A stretch of 64,000 nucleotides of DNA from Proteles cristata cristata (GCA_017311185.1 JAESUZ010004128.1:186001-250000); one strand, 5' to 3'. Numbered from the stretch's first letter, positions 43,183 through 54,246 are shown. Notes: a model not told the origin generated them from the sequence alone. Made by a program: numbers and translations.

Positions 43183-43651
43183 ATTCATAGCAGCACTCTC
43201 AACAATAGCTAAAATATGGAAAGAGCCTAAGTGTCCATCAACGGACAAATGGATCAAGAAGATGTGGTTTATCTATACCATGGAATACTACATGGCAATG
43301 AGAAAGAATGAAATCTGGCCATGTGTAGCAACATGGATGGACCTTGAGGGTGTTATGCTGAGCGAAGTAAGTCAGGCAGAGAAGGACAAATATCATATGT
43401 TTGCACGTATAGGAGGATTAGGAGGAACTTGACGGAGGAACAAGGGGGAGAAGAAGGGGGAAATGGTGGGGGAAAGGGAGAGAGGCAAACCATGAGAGAC
43501 TCTTGAATGCTGACAAAAACTGAGGACTGATGGATGTGGGGGGAGGGGGGATGGGCATGGAGGAGGACACTTGTGGGGATGAGCACTGGGTGTTATGTGG
43601 AAACCAATTTGACAATAAACTATTTGTAAATAAACAAATAAATAAATAAAT
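43183..43651 (+). mobile_element. Young feline L1 3' end, 5' truncated, 14-bp TSD
   Basis: Covers the last part of ORF2 (attcatagcagcactctcaac...) and the G-rich 3' UTR to gacaataaactatttg plus an (aaat)n tail. TSD aaaatggaaatggc (43169-43182) and aaaatgggaatggc (43652-43665). The ORF2 end stays open (43172-43432) and ends in an IGGLGGT-like C-terminus, without the two-base loss seen in the copy at 30027. Confidence 0.95.
43538..43570 (+). repeat. G-rich motif in L1 3' UTR
   Basis: gtggggggaggggggatggg: same quadruplex-prone block as at 31161-31194. Confidence 0.85.
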
Positions 43652-43665
43652 AAAATGGGAATGGC

Positions 43666-44953
43666 TAGCTGACAACACAAGTCACAAAACAATGTGTACA
43701 GTATGATATCATTCTGATAATAATAATAATGGACTTATGTGTACATCTAAAAAATCACCAGTAGGATATGCACAGGTGTGGCCGTAGTGAGCTTAGGCAA
43801 AGGGACGGTGATAGGATTTAATGTTTATTTTTGCTCGCCTTTCTAATGTTCTACACTGATCATGAGCTCTTTCTGTTGTAACAAAAAGTTATTACTGAGG
43901 ATTGATGTGGCACAAATGAGTTCATGTTTCTCTCCTCTTAGGATTTAAAGTTGAACACGTTCTGAAATTTTATTGGCTCCCAGACAGACAGAACGGCAAC
44001 GTGACTTCTGAGAACTGATGGATACTTGCCCCACATCGACGGCTGAAGCCTCACCCCATGGCAGCCCTAAGTGAATCGGCTCTGAAGGTGGTTACGGAAC
44101 AGTAAGAAAGCTCTGGGAACGTGTCCAGTTCTTCACACCACCCACATGAGTAGCCGGGAACCCAGCGTTACTGTAGGAATCCTCTAGGCCAGGGCGACTG
44201 GTCACTCAAACACGCTGATGGGGCACTGGCACCCCAAACCAGGAATTAAAGACCAAGTACAGAGCAGTAGGGGACTGTCAGGCTTTCTAACTCTCAGGGC
44301 CAGAGAAGCTAGACTTCATGACAGGGAGACACAACCCCCACTGATTTATCCTTCCTTTATCCTCTAACTGAACTGGTGATTTCGAGTCTGTTCCATGATT
44401 ACATCAGGAACTGCTTGGGTGGAGGTTTAAAAACGCACAGGAATGTCTTTTCTAAACCAAATCAGATCCGTAATTTGCAAATCCCAAGAGACCAAGCAGG
44501 ATGGTAAGGGCAGACCCCAGGTTATCAAGAATAAAGAGAGGGCAAAGTTCAAAGTTTCGGGAAAATCAAAATAGGCAACTACCGGATGGTATTAACTTAA
44601 ATAAACCAAATGTAGGGTTAAATAGGCCCTCTGATGTTAAAGGTTACATCATTACTCAACTTCAGCCTTGTAAAACAATGAAGAAATGTGAATAAAATTA
44701 CCTACTAGCATAAATCATTCTTACCCAACCCAAATCCCAGGGAGGACTAAGGAATTACCCACTTGTACAAAGATAGATGAGTTCTCTGGGCTCTCGGCAG
44801 GAGCAGCAAAAGATTAACCTGGCCTCACTGCAGAAACTCAGGCAATGATAAGGGCAAAGAAGGCAGGCGTTCAGAGCCATCCAAACCATCCCACCGCAGA
44901 TGGGTTTAGTTGAATTTGATATTCTGTTATTTTAAGGACGTAAAATGGAATAT
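43666..44953. other. Unassigned low-repeat DNA
   Basis: No gene or repeat recognised; a 64-codon frame at 44501-44695 has no resemblance. Confidence 0.45.
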
Positions 44954-44968
44954 AAAAATCGATATTTT

Positions 44969-45194
44969 GGGGCGCCTGGGTGGCTTAGTCGGTTAAGCGT
45001 CCGACTTTCGCTTGGGTCATGATCTCGCGGTTCGTGGGTTCGAGCCCCGCGTCGGGTTCTGTGCTGACTGCCAGCTCAGAGCCTGGAGCCTGTTTCAGAG
45101 TCTGTGACTCCCTCTCTCTCTGACCCTCCCCCTGCTCATGCTGTCTCTCTCTCTCTCCTAGAAATAAATAAAACATTAAAAAAAATTTTTTTTT
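44969..45194 (+). mobile_element. CAN-SINE, young type, near-intact
   Basis: ggggcgcctgggtggcttag, gactttcgcttgggtc, gcgtcgggttctgtgctgac, gactgccagctcagagcc, ctagaaataaataaaacatt. TSD aaaaatcgatatttt (44954-44968) and aaaaatcgatctttt (45195-45209). Confidence 0.96.
44981..45046 (+). promoter_or_regulatory. Internal Pol III promoter of the SINE (A and B boxes)
   Basis: A-box tggcttagtcgg at 44981-44992 and B-box ggttcgagcc at 45037-45046 match the tRNA-type consensus well and are 44 bases apart, in the range of tRNA-derived SINEs. This is one of the best-kept pairs in the window. Activity is not shown by sequence. Confidence 0.7.
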
Positions 45195-45270
45195 AAAAAT
45201 CGATCTTTTAAGCCAATTATGTAGTTTGCAAAAAGTAATACATGGTTAAATAAAAAGCATCTCCCCCAAA

Positions 45271-45477
45271 TTTCTTTTTTTTTAATTTAATGTTTATTTA
45301 TTTTTGAGAGACAGTATGAGCTGGGGAAGGGCAGAGAGAGAGGGAGACAGAATCCGAAGCAGGCTCCAGACCCTAAGCTGTCAGCACAGAGCCCTACACG
45401 GGGCTCAAACTCATGGACTGTGAGATCATGACCTGCACTGAAGTCGGACTTAACAAACTGAGGCACCCAGGCGGCCC
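45271..45477 (-). mobile_element. CAN-SINE, standard type, 11-bp TSD
   Basis: T-rich start, taatgtttatttatttttgagag, 'gaggcacccaggcggccc' end. TSD tctcccccaaa at 45260-45270 and 45478-45488. Confidence 0.94.
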
Positions 45478-45488
45478 TCTCCCCCAAA

Positions 45489-45900
45489 GTTCTAATAATA
45501 ATGTATCTTCTCCATCATCTTTATCTAAAATCATTATTTTGAGATTCTTTCTACTTATAGTAGAAATGATATATACCCCTACTAGATAATAAACTTGGAT
45601 GAAAAGCGCTTCTGTGTTATTTCTCTCTATCCATTGCCACAGAAAGTGTCCAGTAAATGAGAAATCAATCCCTTTGGATTCCATCCCTAATAGTCTTTTC
45701 TTCAGAATTTTTAGATCAAAAAGAGTTTCACTGATCACTAAAAAGACATAAATATTTGACTTTCCAACGTATATATGCTCACACAATTGTTAGACTTTTA
45801 TTTTAGAAGATATCCGATGTAACTCTTCAAATAGTCTAACAAAAGGGCAGCCATATACCAGCTTTCCAGTCACTGTGAAGTAATTTTGTTATTTGCTCAA
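45489..45900. other. Unassigned AT-rich DNA
   Basis: No gene or repeat recognised. The 130-codon minus frame 45394-45786 runs into the SINE and has no family resemblance. Confidence 0.4.
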
Positions 45901-45904
45901 AGGA

Positions 45905-46400
45905 AAATTAAAAGCAGAAGATCCAAAAGCACAAAATACCACAATTTACTTACAAGAATGGCTAGAAGCCATTTGACAAAACCGATACCACCAATTGCTG
46001 GCCAGGGTGTGAAGTGACAGCATCTCTCGCTCATTGCTGGGGGGTGGGGGGAGCGAACGTGAAATATTATATCCATTTAGAAGATAGTTGGCAGTTTCTT
46101 ACAAAGCTAAATACATCTTTATCGTATGATTCTAAAATCACATTCCTAAGTATTTATCCATCTAATTTGAAAACATGTCTACCATAAACATGTGGAAGCT
46201 TATAACACCCTAATTCACAACTGACAAATACCGGAAGCATCCGAAAAATATATTTCAATGGGTGATGGGTAAACAAACCGTGGCACATCCACACAATGGT
46301 ATATTATTCAGAGATAAAAAGAAATGCGCTCTCAACTCACAAGAAGACATAGATGAATCTTAACACATATTACTAAGTGAAAGCACGCTACAGTACCAGG
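45905..46400 (+). mobile_element. Old L1 (L1M-type) ORF2 3' region
   Basis: 'accaattgctggccagggtgtgaag', 'cattcctaagtatttatccatc', 'ggcacatccacacaatggtatattattcagag' and 'tactaagtgaaagc' in order. Confidence 0.85.
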
Positions 46401-46579
46401 AAATAAGGAAATAACAAAAACAAAAACCCACATTGATTGGAAAATGCCAAGGAAGTCGATGAAAGAGCTCTTAACAGCAAAAGCTGGAACAATTTGAGCT
46501 ACAAAAAGAAAAAAAAATAACTTAGTATTAGAGTGTAATTCAGGATATATAAAGTAAATACCCATGAGTCTGATACCAA

Positions 46580-47560
46580 TAAACGATTGAATAAATAAGT
46601 GAATGGGGGAGAAGAAGCCAATTGCCTGTGCAGAAAAATTCCAAACAATTGATGTAGTTATTACACTCTTAGGGAGGTAGTGCGTGGTAATGCGCTTTCC
46701 ATCTCTGAAGTGCTCACCTCACACAGCAACTTAATTCCAAAGACTACAATGTGGAAAGTGGGGGGAAGTAATCTTGCAGTGGAGAAGCCTGAAAAACAAT
46801 ACCTGAGCCAGATGATCAAGGTCAATACCCACAGTAATGTCACATTGGTACTATACACTCTTTTATTTTTTAATGTTCTTTATTTCTGAGAGAGAGAGTG
46901 TGTGAGCAGGGGAGGGTCAGAGAGGGAGGAGACACAGAATCCGAAACAGGCTCCAGGTTCTGAACTGGCTATTGACACAGAGCCCAACGTGGGGCTCAAA
47001 CCCACGAACCGTGAGATCATGACCTGAGCCGAAGTCATACGCTTAACAGACTGAGCCACCCAGGCACCCCTGATACTATACACTCTTGACACAATGTGAT
47101 GAAAACAGCACTTTCCCTCTGTGATCTTCCTGTAGACTTATAACCCCATGCTCAACTAATTATGAGGAAACCATCAGGATAAAACAACTGAGTATTCTAT
47201 AAAATACCTGACTTGTCCTCACAAAATTATGGAGGTCGTCAAAAGCAAGGACGTTCCGAGAACGTCATGGCCAAGAAGAACTGAAGGAGATATGATCACC
47301 AAATGTACTGTGGTGTCCTGGGTGGAACCCTGGAACTGAAAAAGGACACTGGAGAGAAAGCAAGGACATCTGTATAAAGTCTGGACTTTAGTTAATAAGG
47401 ATATACTGATTCATTCATTGTAACAAATGTTCGTACCAACATGGGTGGTCAATAACGGGGGAAACTGGATGCAGATATGTGGGAACTCTCCGCACTGCTT
47501 TCACGATTTTTCTGTCATCTAAAACAGTTGAAAAAAATATAAATAAATAAATAAAGTCAA
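46580..47560 (+). mobile_element. Old L1 (L1M-type) 3' UTR, split by a SINE
   Basis: After the SINE: 'ataaaacaactgagtattc', 'gaaggagatatgatcaccaaatg', 'ggacatctgtataaagtctggactttagttaataagg' and 'gggaactctccgcactgctttcacgatttttctgtcatctaaaac' reproduce the 3' UTR of L1MC-type elements. The part before the SINE is less certain. Confidence 0.75.
46863..47073 (-). mobile_element. CAN-SINE, agaaata type, 14-bp TSD
   Basis: tttttaatgttctttatttctgagag, 'ccaggttctgaactggctattg' (complement of a variant of the cagctagctcagagcc block). Perfect TSD tactatacactctt at 46849-46862 and 47074-47087. Confidence 0.95.
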
Positions 47561-47744
47561 GCTATACTACACAGTACAAAAAAAAAGGGGGGGCGAGGAA
47601 AAAAAGAAAAAAAGATGAAGTAACATCTCTATTATCCAGAAGAAAAAAAAAACAGTAGAAGACTTGAGGGCAAGTTGTCAGTCCCAACAGAGGGTATCCC
47701 AAAGCTAATTTCAACCTCTCTGCCTTTCCTTTAACGTGAACAGA
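47561..47744. other. A-rich and unassigned DNA
   Basis: Purine-rich run with aaaaaaaggggggg near 47579-47594; nothing else recognised. Confidence 0.4.
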
Positions 47745-47745
47745 A

Positions 47746-48350
47746 GGGGGAGCCTGGGTGGCTCCGTCGGTTGAGTGTCCAACTATTGATTTCGGCTCAG
47801 GTCATGATCCCAAAGGTCATGGGATTGAGCCCCTGTGTCAGGCTCAACACTGGGTGTGGAGCAAGCTTAGGATTCTCTCTCTCTCACCTAAGTGTCCATC
47901 AAGAAGATGTGGATTATCTATACGATGGAATACTACATGGCAATGAGAAAGAATGAAATCTGGCCGCGTGTAGCAACGTGGATGGAACTTGAGGGTGTGA
48001 TGCTGAGTGAAATAAGTCAGGCAGAGAAGGACAGATACCATATGTTTGCATGTATAGGTGGATTAGGAGGAACTTAACGGAGGACCGTGGGGGAGAAGAA
48101 GGGGAAAAATAGTGGAGGAGAGGGAGGGAGGCAAACCATGAGAGACTCTTGAATGCTGAGAACAAACTAAGGGCTGATGGGGGTGGGGTGGAGGGGAAGG
48201 CGGGTGATGGGCGTGGGGATGAGCACTGGGTGTTATATGGAAACCAACTTGACAATAAACTGTTTAAAAAATTCTCTCTCTCTCTCTCTGCCCCTCTCCT
48301 GCCGCTCGCATGTGCTTTCTTGCTCTCTCAGATTTAAATAAATAAATAAA
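47746..48350 (+). mobile_element. CAN-SINE (older type) split by an L1 insertion
   Basis: Left part 47746-47885 (gggagcctgggtggctccgtcgg...gattctctctctctc); right part 48271-48350 (attctctctctct...gcccctctcctgccgctcgc, tcagatttaaataaataaat). The L1 3' end lies between. Confidence 0.92.
47886..48270 (+). mobile_element. Young feline L1 3' end inserted in a SINE
   Basis: acctaagtgtccatcaagaag (a 16-base loss relative to 43220-43260), then the ORF2 end and 3' UTR to gacaataaactgtttaaaa. TSD attctctctctctc at 47872-47885 and 48271-48284 within the host SINE. Confidence 0.93.
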
Positions 48351-48640
48351 TAAATACAGTGAACAGAGAAGGAATATTCAAACTGTCATTGAGGGTTATC
48401 AGAAAACACCAGAACAAAAATCAAAAACCAGGCGATATTGGGGATATTGTTTGTTTACTGAAATAATTACTATGTCTTCCGTTCGGTGCCCTCCGTTTCT
48501 GGCCAAGCACAGAACAAAACAGATCACCAGAGGCAAAGGGCTTTGATAGCTCTGTTGAGGAACACCGATCTGGTGTCCAGGCTCTGATAGCTCCATAAAT
48601 ACATGGACGTAAGCCTCAGGACAGGGTCCAGAATCCAGGA
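48351..48640. other. Unassigned DNA
   Basis: No gene or repeat recognised. Confidence 0.4.
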
Positions 48641-48649
48641 GAGGCTGGT

Positions 48650-48861
48650 TTGTTTTTTTTTTAATGTTTTTTTATTTCTGAGAGAGAGAGAGAGTCTGAG
48701 CAGGGGAGGGTCAGAGAGAGAGGGAGACACAGAATCCGAAGCAGGCTCCAGGATCTGAGCTGTCAGCACAGAGACCGACGCGGGGCTCGAACCCATGAAT
48801 CATGAGATCATGACCTGAGCTGAAGTCAGATGCTTAACTGACTGAGCCACCCAAGCGCCCC
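48650..48861 (-). mobile_element. CAN-SINE, agaaata type
   Basis: PolyT, aatgtttttttatttctgagag, 'gaccgacgcggggctcgaaccc' and 'gagccacccaagcgcccc'. TSD near-match gaggctggttt and gaggctgtttt. Confidence 0.94.
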
Positions 48862-49227
48862 TGGGGGAGGCTGTTTTTTAATGATCCTGCCAAAGGAGAC
48901 TCCGAGCATGGTGTGAAAACACTTCGTATATAAAAAAAATACAAACAAGAAGAGCCTTCCAGAAGGATTTTAATCCACAAGAGTGAAAAGGCTGGAGGCA
49001 TTGAGGAGGAAGGGGCTACGGGAGTGAGCAGCAGACCAGGGTGACCAGGGTCTGTCACCCAGGCACAGAGGTGTCCAGTTCATGCCCTCAGCATACCCTT
49101 CAGCAGTTACTTCTCTTCTATCTCTGTGAATCCATAACTACATTTTTAAAAACTTGCTAATTTCATAATTTGTGGCTCCATTGACAGGAATGTTTTCTAG
49201 GAGAATTAGTTTTTATTAAAAACAACA
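48862..49227. other. Unassigned DNA
   Basis: No gene or repeat recognised. Confidence 0.4.
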
Positions 49228-49237
49228 ACAACAAAAT

Positions 49238-49440
49238 GGGGCACCTAGGTGGCTCTGTCGGTTGGCTGTCCGACTTTGGCTCAGGTCATGATCCCACAGT
49301 TCAGGGATTCGAGCCCTGCGTGGGGCTCTGTGCTGACAACTCAGAGCCTGGAGCCGGCTCCGGATTCTGTGTCTCCCTCTCTCTCTGTGCCACTCCCCTG
49401 CTCACGCTCTGTCTCTCAAAAATAAATAAATGTTTAAAAC
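49238..49440 (+). mobile_element. CAN-SINE, standard type
   Basis: ggggcacctaggtggctctgtcgg head, gacaactcagagcctggagccggctccgg, caaaaataaataaatgtt tail; a short aacaaaatg / aacaaaaatg flank pair. Confidence 0.94.
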
Positions 49441-50520
49441 AAAAATGACAGATGCCTACTGCATTGTACTGGGGTCCCCTGACTGCCTTCCCAGGAGAGA
49501 GAAGAACCTCCCAAGAGAAAAACCAAACATCAGAATATTTTATTCAAAAGTAGGTGGGATATTTCAAAAATTTACTGTCTATAAAAACTTTCTTCCTATT
49601 TTTACTAAATAACAGGAAAAGGAAAGTTCTATCATTCAGCGATTCCCCATATCTTATTCAGACCAAAACTTGCGTTTCTGGCAGGCAGGCCTATCAACAT
49701 TTGTGGCAAATATGAAAAACTGGTATTTAAGAGCAGTTTCAGGCTTTACCCAGATGTCAGAACACCAAGTTTTGCTTTCCTGTTGAGCTAAGGAGGTTTA
49801 TCAGCCCTGGAGAAAATGGACTGGAATTTAACAAGCGAAAACAACAAACAACCAATACAGTGAGTGAAGGTAAGAGGCATTTGGTGAGGACTCCGAGTGC
49901 TGTGAGAAATAAAACTCTCTCATTCACTCAAAAGCAATTCTTTTACCGTAATTATCTGAATCTCTACCCGGCTAGGAGGCATCTCACTAAGGCAAACTCA
50001 AGTCCCGCCTGAGGTAAACCACCGTCTCCCAAGATCCTGGCATCGGCTCTGAGAGCCAGTGGAGGCCCCTGGGTTTCTCTCTGTGGCCGAAGATGGCGGC
50101 CATGCCTCACCAAGTGCCAGCCGCAGGAACAGGGACAGGGCAGAAAAGTCAATGCAGCTGGGGCAGGTGTGACAGTTTTCCACGGGAACAGCGATTGACA
50201 CAGGTCACACGGTGTGAGTCACATTTCCTGGGACCATTTCTCCAACTGTGTGTGTTTTTAATAGCTTACGTTTCCTAACATTTTAAGGAGTAACCGATTT
50301 GCCGGGCATTGAGGAGTGGCAGGGAGAGAAACCAGGCCCCCCCTGCGCGCTGTCTTCCTGAACGCTGTGCCAAAACTCCTGAGAATGATGAATATGGACT
50401 TCTTTTAAAGCCGGGGTCAGATCAACCACGAGATTTCTAAAATTCTGAGTTCTCACCGTGTTGTCAAATGCTTTACGCAGCGAAACCAGGCTGAGAATGG
50501 AGACTTCTCCAGAAGAACTG
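49441..50520. other. Unassigned low-repeat DNA
   Basis: One of the cleaner unique stretches. It contains a perfect YY1-type motif at 50089-50102. No coding frame is convincing. Confidence 0.45.
50089..50102 (+). promoter_or_regulatory. YY1-type motif
   Basis: gaagatggcggcca contains aagatggcggc, the full-length YY1 consensus. Elsewhere such sites often lie at transcription starts or first codons, but no CpG island or open frame follows here. This is a sequence match only. Confidence 0.4.
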
Positions 50521-50533
50521 AGCAAAGTGAGCT

Positions 50534-50695
50534 GCGTCTGGGCGGCTCCGCCAGTTCAGTGTCTGGCTCTTGATTTTGACTCGGGTAATGATCTCATGGT
50601 TTGTGATTCGAGCCCCTCTTCAGCTGATTGTGACAGTGCGGAACCTGCTTGGGATATTCTCTCTCTCTCAAAATAAACTTAAAAGAGAAAAGCTA
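50534..50695 (+). mobile_element. CAN-SINE, older short form, 13-bp TSD
   Basis: gcgtctgggcggctccgccag, ggctcttgattttgactcgg, gacagtgcggaacctgcttggg, tail tcaaaataaacttaaaag. Perfect TSD agcaaagtgagct at 50521-50533 and 50696-50708. Confidence 0.94.
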
Positions 50696-50708
50696 AGCAA
50701 AGTGAGCT

Positions 50709-51632
50709 TGTAGGCTTTGAACAAAAGTCTTCAATTAGTAGCATTAGTCTGAATCAGCCAAATACGGTGAGTCCAGTTAGAAGTATCTTGGTTGAAGACC
50801 CAGCACCTCCTTCTTAGGCATTCTACATTTATTTGGGACCAAGGCACACTGAGGGTCCTCCAGCCTGCCCCTTCCCTCCCCCATTCCCAAGTCCTAACCC
50901 TCCTTGTGAAACTTCATTAGCAGGATTTAAGAAGTCTGCCACCCTTTACTGGGAGCGGATTGCTCTTTGCAATCGCCTTATACAAAATAAGGCCTCCATG
51001 AATGTTTGTTCTAACGGCTGTCACATATCTGATCCTTAGAGGGCCTCTTCCCCTGACTCATCACTAGGCTGCGGTGTGAAAACAAGGGGCTTTCTCTCTG
51101 GAGGTGGAGGGTCCCTCTTGACTGTTCAAGGCTGGATGATAGAGGAAGCAAAAAAAAAAAAAAAATCTTAACTTGGAACCAGAAATTGGCACTCAATTGG
51201 ACCCTCACTGGGAGCACCTGCCTGGGATTGGGGATGCCTTTCAAATGAAGGGGGAGGAGAAGTTGAGGGTAAAACCCAGAGTTTGCACATTTACAAGGGC
51301 CTCAAGGCTGACTTTCGAAACCTTCCACTCTTTTTTCATCTGCACATTTCAAGTCTGGCTTCTGACAGAATGAAAATAAACCCTGTTTATTTGCAAGCTT
51401 CAGAGTGAGTAGAAGAGAATTATCTGAAGTAATGAAAATTTTGCAAACCCCAAAGTTTTCCCTTCCAGAGAAGCACCAGGGTGCCATTGTGGAGAGCGGC
51501 TCACAGACACCCTGGTCCAAGTCCATCTGCAGCTTTGGGGCTATGTGGTGACATATCACTCCGTCACTCCACGTGCCACAGCTCCCCACGTATAGAATGA
51601 GAATGCTGATCGGTAGGTTCTATGGAAGGATT
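50709..51632. other. Unassigned low-repeat DNA
   Basis: No gene or repeat recognised; a run of 14 A at about 51151 and short frames only. Confidence 0.45.
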
Positions 51633-51634
51633 AG

Positions 51635-51682
<48 letters not shown>

Positions 51683-51706
51683 TATATATACACATATACA
51701 TATACG
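51633..51706. repeat. (TA)n with CA interruptions
   Basis: Alternating pyrimidine-purine tract tatatata with cacata insertions, about 74 bp. Its minus-strand translation gives a Tyr/Ile/Met-rich frame that is not a gene. Confidence 0.95.
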
Positions 51707-51892
51707 GTGACTTTTGGTTACCTACACAATCACTACCCATGGAATTGCTACCTACGTAACCGATCTGTGACAGGTACACATTCCACACTTGATGCATGCT
51801 TCGAAGACAGCCCAGACCTCACACTGATGCATACCAGGCACCAGAAATCTGCATGAATTGGCATGAAGCAGAAATCCTTCCCCAAGGAAGCT

Positions 51893-51963
51893 TGAGGGGC
51901 TTGAACTCATAATCCCAAGATCAAGAGTCGTATGCTCTTCTGACTGAGCCACCTAGGCACCCC
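51893..51963 (-). mobile_element. Short/old CAN-SINE fragment
   Basis: gaggggcttgaactcataatcccaagatcaagagtcg and gactgagccacctaggcaccc: complement of the head half of the short type. Confidence 0.85.
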
Positions 51964-52412
51964 CTACATGTGATTCATTTATAAACTTTTAACTTTTGCT
52001 TTGCCTTTTTAATTATTTTATTTTTTAAAAAAAACCTGGAGACCTAAATTTTTTTTTTTTTGCTTTTACATGTTGGTGATGATAAATGGCAACTCAGAAA
52101 TCAGTTTTGAGAAAACGGAGGAAAATGTTGACAATTTTAGTAAATGATGGAGAAAAATATGTTAATAAAGCTTATTTATATAGTTGAAATTTGAACAGAA
52201 CATTGAGGTAAGGGGAGTTCATTACCAATAAAACTCTGAGAAGGTTAAGATTTAACAGTCTTAATCACTGCTAAAGATCTTTGTTCTAACGATAATCAAA
52301 TTTAGGTATTGTAAGCACTTTGCCTTCCTAAAGTATACCATCCTCTTCATCCACTCTCTCCACCAGAATAACTTTTAATAGTTTTCTGCTGTTCTGAAAT
52401 CCCTTTAAAAAA
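51964..52412. other. Unassigned AT-rich DNA
   Basis: No gene or repeat recognised. Confidence 0.45.
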
Positions 52413-52422
52413 CACATCTCGG

Positions 52423-52653
52423 GGTGCCTCGGTGGCTCAATTGGTTAAGCGCTGACTTCAGCTCAGGTCATGATCTCGCAGTTCGTGAGTTTGAGCCCTA
52501 TGTCAGGCTCTGTGCTGATGCCTTGGAGACTGGAGCTGCTTTAGATTTGGTGTCTCCCTCTCTCTCTGCCCCTCACCCTCTCTTTCCCTTTCTCTCTCAA
52601 AAGTAAAAAATAAATAAATAAATAAACATTTTAAAAAATGGAAAAAAAAAATC
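52423..52653 (+). mobile_element. CAN-SINE, standard type, 10-bp TSD
   Basis: ggtgcctcggtggctcaattgg head, gttcgtgagtttgagccc, (aaat)n tail with extra A run. TSD cacatctcgg at 52413-52422 and 52654-52663. Confidence 0.94.
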
Positions 52654-52670
52654 CACATCTCGGATCTACT

Positions 52671-53016
52671 AAGTTGATCCCTGAACAATATAGTATAAAA
52701 GGTGCTGACTCCCTGTAGCCAAAAACTTTTCACTCCAGAAAAACTTTGCTAGTTATAGCCTAGTGTTGACCAGAAGCTTTACCAACAACATAAGCAGTCG
52801 ATTAAACACGTATTTTGTATGTTCTATGTATTACCTACTGTATTGTTACAATAAACAAAGCAAGCTAGAGAAAAGGAAATGTGATCAAGGAAGTCATAAT
52901 GAATGAAAAATACATTTACAGCCCTGCACTGTATTTATCAAAAACAAACAAGCAAACAAAAACCTGGTTATAAGTAAACCCACTCAGTTCAAACCCATGT
53001 TGTTCAGGATCAACTG
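52671..53016 (-). mobile_element. Tigger-like (TcMar) non-autonomous DNA transposon, second copy
   Basis: Ends agttgatccctgaacaa and ttgttcaggatcaactg are inverted repeats with flanking TA on both sides. Interior 'gtgttgaccagaagctttacc', 'gcaagctagagaaaaggaaatg' and 'ttcaaacccatg' match the complement of the element at 1549-1887. Confidence 0.85.
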
Positions 53017-53199
53017 TACTTAGCCCATAGAATTAAAAACCCAAGGTACTGTATCACCATTTCAGCCCAGTTCTAGCTACTAATTTCCTGCCTGGACAAA
53101 GAAAAGACCAGGCCACCATGCAGCATCTCTTTAGAAACCTTATGTTATTGGCGAATAAAAACTTTTACCTAAGAATACTGTACCTGGTGTTCCCTCTGC

Positions 53200-53470
53200 C
53201 CAGCGTTCTCTTCCGCCCTCCACTCATAAGCTTCCATCCCTTGTTTCATTCAGATGTCGGCTCTCATAGCAACCCTCGCACTCTCTAATTGCTCACTCTT
53301 CGTGTTCCACACATTTGTCATTACCCATCTCTCTAGCTGTCTTTTGTCTGTTTCCCTCGCTGAGGGGTGGCTCCACGAGACACACCTTTGTTGCTCATTG
53401 CTGGGTCCCCAGCACCGAGAAGAGGCCCTGGCACGTAGCAGCTACTAGATATAAACATTCATTAGTCAAC
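53200..53470 (+). repeat. L2 LINE 3' end
   Basis: 'ttgtttcattcagatgtcggctc', 'ttgctgggtccccagcaccgag', 'aggccctggcacgtagcagctac' and 'ataaacattcatt' reproduce the L2 3' end. The 64- to 69-codon frames here are readings of L2. Confidence 0.85.
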
Positions 53471-53559
53471 AGCACCAATTTCACAGCCCTATTCACTGGT
53501 AGAGTCTCCTTTGTTCTACTGTGAGAAAGTTAGGTATTGTTAGAACTACCGGTGTATAT

Positions 53560-53630
53560 TATCTTCCTCATCATATGCTTTATACACAGTAGGTGTCCAG
53601 CAAATGTTTTATTCATGAATTTTCCTTCAT
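53560..53630 (+). repeat. Short L2/MIR-like 3' end
   Basis: 'tacacagtaggtgtccagcaaatgttttattcatgaatt' resembles the common 'cacagtaggtgctcaataaatg' end. Confidence 0.5.
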
Positions 53631-54025
53631 CAGACAGTATTCCTTCGGTTAAATACTATATAAAAAGCAAGATAAAATCATATATGTATATATGATTACA
53701 AGACTATCAAATGTGCTTTTGAAAAGACTATAAGGAAGCCAAACAAAATGATAACAGGATTACAGATATCTGTATGTTATTCTCTCTCTTTTTCCATATT
53801 GTTCTATAATGTGTCATTACCTTTTGAGAAAGGATGAGAAGGAAGCATCCACTTTTATCTTTTCTTTTCCCATGACATAATAAAAAACTTTATGAGAAAG
53901 GGGATATATCTTTTACTTATTTACTAAAGATTGTGAAACAAAATGAAAAATTAACACTGAAGCTCTTCATTCATGGAGGCAAAGTTTTCTCAACAATATT
54001 GACAATGAATTGCATGTGGATTGTA
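53631..54025. other. Unassigned AT-rich DNA
   Basis: No gene or repeat recognised. Confidence 0.4.
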
Positions 54026-54030
54026 TTTTA

Positions 54031-54246
54031 ATCTTTTTTTAATGGTTTTTTAATGATTATTTACTTTTGAGAGAGAGAGGGTGCAAGCAGAGGAGGGGCA
54101 GAGAGAGGGAAACACAGGATCTGAAGCAGGCTCCAAGCTCTGAGCCGTCAGCACAGAGCCCGGCTCTCAGTTCGAACTCACAAATCGGGAGATCACGACC
54201 TGAGCCGAAGTCAGATGCTCAACTGACCGAGCCACCCAGGCGCCCC
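54031..54246 (-). mobile_element. CAN-SINE, standard type
   Basis: tttttttaatggttttttaatgattatttacttttgagag, 'cggctctcagttcgaactc' B-box region, 'gagccacccaggcgcccc' end. Confidence 0.94.

Noticed and set aside
44969..45194. tRNA gene
   Set aside because: A and B boxes are tRNA-like, but there is no closed cloverleaf or acceptor stem and the body continues into a SINE tail. The boxes are the SINE's own promoter.
51564..51797. Tyr/Ile-rich minus frame as a membrane peptide
   Set aside because: It is a translation of the TA/CA microsatellite.
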